Below, one piece after another: positions 11,790 through 21,900 of a stretch of 64,000 nucleotides of DNA. A program made the translations under genes and the position numbers. The DNA comes from Saturnia japonica (taxonomy: Eukaryota > Arthropoda > Insecta > Lepidoptera > Saturniidae), in assembly GCA_033032175.1 (NCBI GenBank), contig CM065325.1, forward strand, positions 9,266,930 to 9,330,929, given 5' to 3'. Below the pieces are notes generated by a model, which was given only the letters and a program-made list of their open reading frames with translations, was not told the origin of the DNA and did no database searches. Positions within the stretch are counted from its first letter, which is position 1. Every line of letters begins with the position of its first letter.

Positions 11790-13130
11790 AGCTGTCTGTC
11801 TGTTAGACATTAAAAATACCTACAAAAAAGTTAGCGAGAGTATACGTCTATATAGTTAGTTCGATAGTTGTTCTTTTTGGTTTTGATTCGGTACTGTTTC
11901 TAGCTACATCAGGTGTGCTACAAGGTTCTAATCTAGGGCCCCTTTTATTCATAGCGTTTATTAATGATCTTCGTGATTCGATAAATTGTAAATGCCTGGC
12001 TTATGCAGATGATATCAAAATTTTCAAAGGATCCACAGTAATTACGACAATCTCAACCTTCAGAGGAACCTAAATATTTTACAGTCCTGGTGTATTGAAA
12101 AAGGCATGGCGCTAAATATAAAGAAATGTCAAACCATTACATTCACCAAAAAGAAAAATCTTTGTTTTCAACTATAACATAGAGGGAGTTGATATTGATC
12201 GAACTGATACTGTCCGAGATCTAGGTGTCATGATTGACTCTAATTTATCATTTAGATCACATTTTGACTGCATCACTAGTAAAGCAAACAGAATGCTCGG
12301 GTTTATTACATGCACTGCCAAACCATTTAAATTAGTAAAGTCGTGGACTACCCTGTTTGTTTCTTTAGTACGTAGCATTTTGGAATATTGTTCAAGTGTA
12401 TGGTCCCCGATTTATAAAACTCATATATATATGATAGAGTCAGTCCAGCGCCGTTTTCTCAGGATACTGTGTAGTAGACTAGAACTAAGGAATAAATTGC
12501 CGGAATATAAAGACAGATTAATTTGAAACTCAAAAGTCTTGAAGACAGACGGCGGGCTGCTGACTTATGCAATCTGTACAAAATTACAAATGGTACATTT
12601 AGCAGCAACCTACTTGAACAGCTTCATTTTAAAATACCCATTCGTTCAGTACGAGTACCTCAATTATTCCACATACCACCTGCAAATAACAATGTGTCGA
12701 AAAATAATCCTCTGTTTCGAATGTGCAGATATTATAATGAATGTTGTGTTCACCAAGACATATTTCATGATAATGTTAATAAATTTAAGAAATCACTAGT
12801 TCAGCTGTAATTTCTGGAATGTGTGTATTAAGTTATTAAAATATATTTATTGATATGTTTGCGATAAGCTAACTGTGTTTTATGTCTATATATGAATGCC
12901 GTGTACAATTTGTAATTGGATGTCAGATTTGTCATGTTATAATATTGTTTAATTATTTATGTAATTATCAATCTGTAACCTGTAATTGTACGTATTTAAT
13001 AAAATAAATAAATCTTCTAAGGAACACCTACAATAAGCATTTATGTCTTTAAAATAGCCGGGAGCGGGGAAGAAAGATTCGCTCGGGAATTCTTTAGTCC
13101 AAGTGAGCGAAGCCGCGGGCACAGCTAGTT
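11790..13130 (-). repeat. ACTAGCTGTGCCCG-family repeat, copy 1, split by a LINE
   Basis: Two pieces (11800-11846 and 13014-13130) read on the minus strand as one member of the family also found at 17580-18062, 33816-34332 and 53968-54450. The junction CGTCTAT/CTTCTAAGGAAC is continuous in the 54.3-kb copy but here is opened by the LINE at 11847-13013. Confidence 0.65.
11847..13013 (+). mobile_element. 5'-truncated non-LTR retrotransposon (Jockey/CR1-like reverse transcriptase)
   Basis: It starts inside the reverse transcriptase: 11905-12030 encodes [15 protein letters not shown] and, 22 residues on, YADDIKIFK, the catalytic YADD. Continuing in shifted frames are LGVMIDSNLSFRSHF and RSILEYCSSVWSPIYK (12230-12526), then a C-terminal block ending KFKKSLVQL at 12810. 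At least two frameshifts separate these. The 3' end is a repeated AAATAAATAAAT tail at about 13000-13013. It is inserted in an older dispersed repeat, without an obvious target duplication. Confidence 0.7.
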
Positions 13131-13498
13131 TATTAATACGAAAGAAAATTTAATCACAGTTTCATGTAGGCTATATAATAAGCATAAAGATAATAATAAT
13201 AAATATTCACGACTATCTTTTATTTCATACTTACATTCTTTCAGCAGAGAATAGATACGCTTAATATCAATATTAGATTCAAGTAGGTACCCAATAGTGA
13301 ATATTGAATCACATAACATACCATCACGCCTGTATTCCCCGAAGGGTTAGGCAGAGGACACGAGTGTGTGTGTGTGTTCGATTCAATATTGAATCGGTGA
13401 TTATTATTTGATTAAAACCAAATTATAGGTACAGTAACCTAATATGAGTTCTCTAATATAATCCAAATAAGAAATATCAAAATATAAGCCTAATATAA

Positions 13499-15644
13499 CA
13501 ACTTTTTTTTAAGTGGGGAAAATCTTCATTGGATCCGCCTCCCGAGCCGGACCGTTCAAGAGAGGGCTATGTCAGACTCTTAACGACTAAAACCCCACGG
13601 TGTCTTCTCTCACCTGTTGGCCGGAGAGCTGGAACTGCTTGCGTATTACGTCCACTGAACCCGGCAGGTGTGGCCCTACCTCGGGACCCTATCGTGATCG
13701 GAGGCAGTGAGCCCCAAAGGGACTCGGATGGCGCACGAACACCAGTGCGCTTCCTCCATCTCGGGCCTGCAATACACGGTGACTGACTTGCCCAAGCCCG
13801 CCACCTGCAGACCCATTTAAGGCAGGCCGAAGATCATCGCGCGGCCTCCGGGGCCTGGCTTGCTGACTGCGGGAGGGGAGCATGGTGTTACGCTCCCTCT
13901 CCCTCTCCGCCTCCTCTTTTGCAAGCATGATTTTATCTCAGAACGAGGAGATGGAGTTCCACCCGCTCTCGCTCTCGACCATAGATAGAACCACGGCTGA
14001 GAGCGAAAAATCGGTGCCGACCGTCGCGACAACACCGCGGCGTAGCGAGTCCCATGCGGGACAAACGGCTGAAGTGTACTGAGCAGTTTCCTTCTGTTAG
14101 CCTTAAGGGCCCTATCTTAAAAACAGAGCCGCTGCGGCTTTTACAACTTCACCGAACTTGGGGGCGAGCGCTTAGGGCACTCAGCCGCGAACATTTTTGG
14201 ACGACTCGCACAAGGGTGCCAGAGTGACCGAACCTCGGCTCGGGCGGTCGTCGCGAATGCGAAAAGGTCGCGATCTAGCTAAATTCCTACTCCTACAATT
14301 TCGAGCTAACTAACATATATACATATGTACGTTCCCCACCTCCTGGGAGGAAAGAGGGAACCATGCGTATATGTATTTAGTGATTGGAATGGTTTTTCTA
14401 CACTAACTAGCGCAAAAAAGAAAAAAAAAGTCCCTTACAGAACCCATGTACCTGTGTTGTGTGCACGTGTGTGTGTTCATACGTGTGTAATGTTGAATGT
14501 GGGTAGCTAAGTGTTGCACGTATAGTGTCCCTTGTATCGCGCGGGCGGCTGCCTGACCCAAGGGCTTCACACCGAGGAACGGACCTAGGCTTGGGTTGCC
14601 GCTAGAGAGGGTGGACGTGACGGGTGTGCGGGAGCGAAGTTGACCACCCGTCCTCTGCGGAGAGAACGGTGGTTACGCGGGCGTGGGCGGTGGCACGCTC
14701 TGTTTGGAGAGGCGGTGGAATAGAACGCGTTTGCGGTTTCGATGTGGTCGCGCGGGTCAATGAAGATGTTACGCGGCCGGCGTTTACTCCGGCAGGCATT
14801 GGGGTCCGGAACATTGGAAGCTGCCGCTTTGATTAGCGAATTCGCATGATTCGACGCGGTGTCGAAATACGAGCGAGAAAGGTGTTTAGCATAAGCATGT
14901 ATTGAAGGAAGGTCCATATCTCTATGGAGATCTTCCATACGAACATACTGAGGGGCGCCGGTAAGGCGGTGAAGAAACCTATTCTGGATGGCTTGTAAAC
15001 GTTTCCAGTTATATCTTGACATATGTGCGAACACAACGCAGCTATATGTCATTATAGGTCGGATACACATCTTGTAGAGCGTAAGCTTGTGTCTTGTGGG
15101 CATTTTACTTGCAGAACATAACAGAGTATGCAATCGGGCGAGGGTCCAAATGGCCCTTTTCCTAACCAGAGTGACGTGACGTATAAAGGAGAGTCTACTA
15201 TCTAGGGTTACACCTAGATATTTGGTCTCCTTTACCCAGGGGATCGGATTACCGAAGAGTTCAAGGGGATGAATCTTGAGGTTTTTCGGTATCTTTGAGG
15301 CGGTTTTGTCGAAAAGCACAGCTGCGCTCTTCGTGGAGTTGATGGCTATTCACCAGTCGTTAAACCACTTCCCGAGAGTGGTCACGGCTTTTTGGATTCT
15401 ACACTTGAGATTGAGTCTTTGCCTTTGAGCGGAGTATATGACTGTATGGTCAGCGTATAGCCCTACCTCGACTTTCTCGGGAAGTTTTGGTAGGTCACCG
15501 ACGTACAGATTGAAGAGGCTTGGAGCCAGGATGGAACCTTGGGGGACGCCTGAGCGTATGGGGTGGGGTGTGGATAGTTCACCTTCCACTCTGTAGCGAA
15601 AAGTGCGGTCTTTGAGATAATCGTGCGCAGTTTCCTCCGCGCAG
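13499..15644 (-). mobile_element. 5'-truncated Jockey-like LINE with 12-bp target duplication
   Basis: AGCCTAATATAA lies at 13487-13498 and again at 15645-15656, flanking the element exactly. On the minus strand it opens within the reverse transcriptase and ends in an A-run (T-run at 13503-13510 on the + strand). The long GC-rich 3' UTR (14584-13511) includes a block shared with 40845-41165, 49915-50265 and partly 51595-51670. The duplication, the poly(A) and the 5' truncation are the signature of target-primed reverse transcription. Confidence 0.8.
14585..15644 (-). pseudogene. Jockey-like reverse-transcriptase C-terminal half, inactivated
   Basis: The frame encodes TFRYRVEGELSTPHPIRSG, then VPQGSILAPSLFNLYVGDLP and GLYADHTVIYS. 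The catalytic YADD is YADH, so the second aspartate is lost. A single in-frame TGA (about 15347-15349) interrupts NDW*IAINSTKSAAVLFD. After it the frame runs open for 244 codons through KYLGVTLDSRLSF and the thumb/C-terminal region to a natural stop at 14585. Decay is light: one stop and one active-site change over about 350 codons. Confidence 0.75.
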
Positions 15645-15656
15645 AGCCTAATATAA

Positions 15657-17369
15657 AACCTCTACTAACCAGAGACAAATAAAAAGGTTAGATTATTAAT
15701 TATATGAGTTTGGTCAGTGAATTTTGTCGAGTTACGGAATACGCATCAGAGATAAAATATGCATCACTATAAAGCAGCGATGTGAAAAAAGTCGAATTTT
15801 AAAGAAATCTAATTGAAAATTGATTATATTTTTATTAAAAACTATTTTATTTTAATACAATATTTTATTTTCTAAAATAATTGTTATATAAAAAATTGCC
15901 TTTTTTAATTTTTATCCCTACTATAATGTAATTGGTTGTCAGTTCTGGTTATCAGATCGTTCTACTCTGCTCTATGGTTCTACTTGATAAAAAAGTGCGC
16001 AGTTGGTAATGTCTATGGTAGGGAACGCCGCCATACTTAGCTGTACCCTGTTCAATGCTTTTCAAGGTTACATTGTAAAATCCCCAACCATAGGCAGATC
16101 CATAAACAACAACTCTATGCTTTAGTGTTTCGTTATTGATCTATGTCAGAGTTAAGTAAATCTATCTTGTTAACTTTCTATAAATGAGCGAATCTTGTAG
16201 TCTCGCACATGGCCACTTTGTTTTTCGGTCAATATTCTTTGGCATAATCATTGCTTTATTGGTCACATTGTACAATTGGTACTTACCACAGAGTTCGTAG
16301 CTAAGTAGGTAACCAGAGGGTAGGTATTCACTTTATGTTCTTATCAAAGTTACCAGGTGCATTGTAATTACAGTAGATTCACTATAATTTTAGAACAGAT
16401 ATACTGTTTCACAAAAAAACAGTAAATTGTTAACATAGTTTGTATACATACGAACTACTGGAATTTATTTACTGTCCATATTCTATACAATACCTATTTG
16501 AGCTGATTTCATCTATTGCCATTAGTGATTAAACGATACCAGTCAGGTATTAATATTAATACTCAATACAGTATCGGAAGGCAAGTATCGGTACTTACTT
16601 GTATCGATAGTTACTCGTATAGTTTTTATTTCTATGATTTAATCACCAGAAAAACTAACAATACTTTCATTAGTTTTATGTTGCATTTCACAGTTTAAGG
16701 AAAAAGATCTGATTTATTTATATAAAGTCTGTTTTTCGCAAAATCAATAACTTTAAGTTTCCCGTATAACGGTTTCTAGAAGCCGAGATTGTCGAACCTG
16801 CTTTTGTTTCATTGTTGTTTTTTTTTTATTGTACTGTGCGTAACATCAGAGATAGTGCCATCAATTTACCGAACTAATTTTTAAAGAAAACCCATGTTAA
16901 TCGGTTATGTAGTATTCGAGTATATGCACGATAACAGACAGACAGACAGGTAAACAGATATCGTCTTTTATGTTATATGTTAAAAGGATAACTAAATGTA
17001 GTAATTAAACATGCAATATCACTTCATTCAACTATGGTCACCACCACATAATAAAGAGTGTAGGGTCACCAGTGTCACCACTATAAACATTTGTTTGTTA
17101 AACGACTTTAAATAAAGCTATTTTTGGAAGATAGTATTTTTTTAAATCACTCAAAAATATTTGAACCATTAAAATTTTTGAGCAACTATACATTTCAAAT
17201 TTTTTTATATCGCAGTGGATTCAGATCGGTCCGCAATTGATTTTGGATCGGCGAGGCATACTATTAACCTTATTCAGAAAAAAATGATATTCTTGATTAC
17301 TTTAATAATTCATATCTCTGTGACCGAAAACGTCTCGTAAATCAAAGATTGAAATAAAAATACGAAAAA
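15657..17369. other. AT-rich intergenic stretch, no gene recognised
   Basis: Only scattered features: a GACAGACAGACAG run near 16936-16948 and a segment near 16530-16620 rich in GTATCG/CGATAC words that recalls degraded hAT-type ends. No coding frame is supported. Confidence 0.35.
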
Positions 17370-17529
17370 TTTAATAACTGGAAATCTATGAGAATCGCAG
17401 AATATTTTATATGGGTGTGATTCGGGTAGCCCTAAGGATCCTCTACGTATTTAATAACTGGAAATCTATGAAAATCGCAGAATACTTTATATGGGGGTGA
17501 TTCGGGTAGCCCTAAGGGTGCTCTACCTC
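17370..17529. repeat. Tandem duplication of an 80-bp unit (two copies)
   Basis: TTTAATAACTGGAAATCTAT starts at 17370 and again at 17450. The two 80-bp units run through GATTCGGGTAGCCCTAAG and differ at a handful of positions. No open frame crosses both. Confidence 0.8.
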
Positions 17530-17579
17530 TGGGCCGCTTCACTAATTTCTGAGACACCCTGGGTTTTGTATTTATTATA

Positions 17580-18062
17580 TTACTAGCTGTGCCCGTGGCT
17601 TCGCTCACGTGGACTACAGAATGTCCGCGCGAATCTTGCTTTCCCGCTCCCAGCTATTTTAAAGACAAAAATGCTTATTGTGGATGTTTCTTAGAAGATA
17701 GACGTATATTCTCCCAGACTTTTTTGTAGGTCTTTTTAATGTCTACAATTATTTAGTACATTAATTTTCTATATCTCTTATAGTTTACTCATCGTGAGCC
17801 ATTTAAGCGCCCGAATTGAAACGCAGTTTTTTTATTTGTGCGAAACCCAATTTTTTTTATAAAATAAAACTAGCCTTAGTTACTCCCTATAAATTTAGCT
17901 ATCTACCAGTGAAAGTCCCGTCAAAATCGGTCCATCGGTTTCAGAGATTACCTGGAACAAACAGACAGACAAACATTTTAAAAATGGGTGTTTTGTTATT
18001 GGTATCGTATATACCTTCATATGCATTTAGTAAAAAGCTGTTATTTTAACATTACAAACAGG
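17580..18062 (+). repeat. ACTAGCTGTGCCCG-family repeat, copy 2 (about 480 bp)
   Basis: Starts ACTAGCTGTGCCCGTGGCTT and ends near GCTGTTATTTTAACATTACA. It is closely matched along its length by 33816-34332 (+) and 53968-54450 (-), and partly by copy 1. There is no coding. The start resembles a very common lepidopteran repeat end; whether it is a Helitron-like end or a LINE tail cannot be decided here. Confidence 0.7.
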
Positions 18063-18448
18063 CACTTCAATTTTATTAATTGTATAGAAATAGAATAGAT
18101 TCTTAATAAATTATCTTAAAAATAGTAAGATCAAAACAACTCAAGCCCGATCGAACCCCGAGATTGAACGTCATTGTGAACTTAATTGAATTCCCGAAAG
18201 AACAATACAAATTCATAATATTGCCAGTAACTAGATTTAAAGTTGTACCAAAATATTTATATATTTTTAATATTCAAATAGGTGCTAGAAGTCGCAAATT
18301 TTTTTGAAGTCGCTAGATCGAAATAAAAATGTCGCTAAACACAAGCAAAATCCGTTAGATGTAGTGACAAAGTCGCTAAAACGGGATCAGTAGTCTGGAG
18401 ACTTTTTTGTTTTCTAATCGAGAACACTGTTCTGTTATTTCTATGTAC

Positions 18449-18662
18449 TACTCGTTCGCGATAAGTTGACACCTGAGCGCGGTGACGTCATTGGTTGGTC
18501 CCGGTACAGTGAACAAAAAAAGAACACAGTTAGCTTAGTATAGTAAGAGACTAAAAAACCTATATTATTTAATGGTGTTGCGCGCTGTACAATTTGTGTG
18601 TCATCGGTAAGCGGGTGGGGAGTCGCATTACGCGCGGGTCTCAACTTATCGCGCACGAGTTA
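18449..18662. mobile_element. Short MITE about 300 bp upstream of the helicase start codon
   Basis: The left arm has ACTCGTTCGCGATAAGTTGA and the inverted right arm ACTCGTGCGCGATAAGTTGA, 19 of 20 identical, enclosing about 165 bp. TA dinucleotides lie at both edges, fitting a TA-targeting element, though the exact target duplication is uncertain. No coding. It sits in the region where the promoter of the downstream helicase gene would be expected. Confidence 0.6.
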
Positions 18663-18967
18663 TAGTGTGTTTCTGTCAAGCTATATTTTTCGGTTGATCC
18701 CAAAGAGACATTAGGTACTTAATGGTCACAAATTATAAAGTACTACATTGCTTACACAAATACTGGTTGATCAACATCAGAGATAAATATCCACATCAAC
18801 ACAAGAAGTGTCTATTTAATTATCCTTGGAATTTAATTCCAAATCTAAACGTGAATTATAATTTTGTGGTACTACATAAAGTTTATGCCGGTTTAGAAAG
18901 TTTAAAATTCACACACACAATAACTTACTATATTTGATTTTATTAAATGTGAGAGAAGAAACTAAAA

Positions 18968-21900
18968 ATGAATTGCAAATTGTGTGACCAAAGGGATGTG
19001 GGAGCGGATCACAACGTTTCTGAGATACATGTGAAAAATAAACTTTTACACGACTATTTGATGAACAAGTAAGCATTTTCATTTCCACTAATTGAGGAAG
19101 GTCCGAGGCCGAGGCTATGTAAATTATTTGTCTAAAACTACAATTTTTTTTAAGCCTCGTATTTTCTTTTTATCTATTTTCATATGCTTTGTATTTTATT
19201 CCCTTCTAATTGAAATCACTTGTATGATACATAATTGCAGTCACCAAATCTGTGTATGCTTCAATATAGTTTGTCCTGCTTTATTATTTTACAATTTATT
19301 TGGGTTTGGTTTGGGTATGGATAAAATCTTATTTGTAGGTATTTATTATTGTTTTAGTTTAAAATATATTTTTGTTTGTGTTAACGTGAAATTGAACTTT
19401 CATATTATATTTACATGTGTATTGTTAAAGGTAAGTTATTGTTCACTTTTAGGCTGAAATCTACAGAGCATACTCAGCCTTAGCTTAGCTCAAACTTTGC
19501 TAAATGTTTACTCAGCATAATCTTAGGTATCAAATTTATAGTTGAGTTAAGCTGAGGAAGTATCTGCTAACTGTCAATTAACGTTTCAATACTGCATCGG
19601 GACTAAAATTTCTTCAACTCAAAGAAATAAATTTATTACAAATTATTTAAAGAAAATGAAAAAGTTATTAAAAAATATTATTTAAATTGTGTACTTGCTA
19701 TAATATTCAACTTGCCTTATAGTAAAAATGATGGATTATATGTACATAAAATAAAAAAAGTTAAGTTTGAAACCAATTATCAAAATGTTTTTTATGTTTA
19801 TCAACATGATAATATTATCTTTGGATATGAACATGATAATTTTAATTTCTAACTTAATTTGTATTTGTAATATCAAATCAATCGCTTGAAATACTTTTGT
19901 TGCATTGAACAAATAACTGCAAACAGCAAAAAAAAAATGTACTGATGTAGTATGTAATAGAAACAGTCAGTTCTATGTAGTTTAAGCCAATAAGAATCAA
20001 GCAATACAGATAATTTAAAAAGTATATAAAAACAGTGTTGCGTCATAAATATGCCATACTATTTTTTTATTTATAGTTCATCCAATACACAAGTTTTCTA
20101 TAAGTTGTGGATTTCGATGACTTGAACTTTACTCAGGCAAAGCTGAGCAAATGCTGGGCTTGCAACTATAAATTTTAATTTAAGAACTTAAGGCTGTGAG
20201 ATAAGTCTGACCATAGTCTGATTATGCTCAATAGGTTTCCAGCCCAAGAGTCTCAAACTGAGAGTGATATGATATTTTGTAAAATTGAATCATTTTATTT
20301 TAAAATATTTAATTTTTAGTAACAATATTTCTAATAATATTATCTTCATCATGTCCAGAGAAATAAAGTATAATGTTTGAACACTACATTCATAATATAA
20401 ATTGTTGTAATATGTTATTTATACACACATCAAAAAAGTCTAAGCAACATGCCTGATATTACAAAGTTTTCCATTTATATTAATTAATTTCTAAATATTT
20501 ACTCAAACAAAGTGCGTAGGTAAGTAATTTTTTTTGTTATTGATGACATACTGGCTGGCTGTAAAAAAAATATTTGATTATGTTTTGTTTTTTCATAAAA
20601 TTCAAATGACTGCGAATTTGTTTGAATTTAAGTGCATTTTAATTGCTGTTTAGTCTTGATTTTATAATTTTACCAACCATTTAAATAAAGTTAGCGACAA
20701 AATTGAATTGTTAGATATTCTTTACGTCATGAAGCGACGTCATTTGTTGGCAGATGAAATGCAAAGAGTTGTAGGGATGTTGCAAGCGGGAAGTAATCAA
20801 TCTCAGGTATCTCGACATTTTAGCATTCATAGAAGTGTTATTTGTCGTCTTTGGCAGCGCTACAATAATACAGGAGAACCCGCTGAACAGCATCCAGGCC
20901 GTAAAAGGAGTACAACCACTCGGCAAGACCGGTACATACAACTGACTGCAAAACACCAGCCGATGTTAACCGCTCGAGAGATAAGTTTGAGGCTACAAAT
21001 TTCAAGTGGTGTTGATGTAAGTCCTCAAACTGTGCGAAATCGACTGCATGAGTACGGCCTACAAGCTCGACGCCCAATCAGGTGCCCACCGATACGTCAC
21101 GGGAATCGCGCTCGTCGATATGAATGGTGTAGAGAACGCATGACATGGACCCAGGAACAATGGGATAAAATTATGTTTTCCGATGAGTCGCGATTCGGGT
21201 TTAAGCCTGTTACAAGAAGGGTGCGAGTGTATCGTCGGCCCGGAAATACTGAAAGGCTCAGGTGCGTTCAGGAAGTTCATCCATACAGGGGCTCAACAGT
21301 TATGTTATGGGCGGGTATTATGAAGAACAGGCGAACTGAGCTCGTTTTTGTAAATGGAAACATGAATTCTGAAAATTACATTGAGGATATTCTCAGACCT
21401 TATGTCTACCCATTTGCACAAACCTTTGGCTCCGATTTTAGGTTAATGCATGACAATGCGCGTTCACATACAGCTCGGCGAACCAGTGAATACTTTGCAA
21501 CGGAGAATATCCGGGTATTGCCCTGGCCTGCATAATCGCCAGAAATCAACCCCATCGAGCACGCATGGGACATGCTCCAGAGACGTGTTTTGAAGGACTT
21601 CGACGGAGCGACAACAACCCAACAGCTGAAGGATTTGCTACAATTCCATTGGAAGCGAATACCGCAAGATGACATAAATAGTCTCATTAATTCAATGAAT
21701 AATCGTTGCTGACAAGTTCTGAATAGCAGAGGAGCCCATACTTTGTATTAAATTATTCTATTCTTTCACAATAAATACATTTTCTTTAGAAATTTCATTT
21801 TGTAAGAAAAAAGTTTAGTTTCTTATGTATCTTAGTTTCTACAGTATATTCTAATATTGTTCATTTCTGTTATTAAAAGAACTTATAAAGACAACACCTG

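Noticed and set aside
13529..14082. Several GC-rich open frames on both strands
   Set aside because: They lie in the 3' UTR of the minus-strand Jockey-like LINE, whose limits are fixed by its target duplication.
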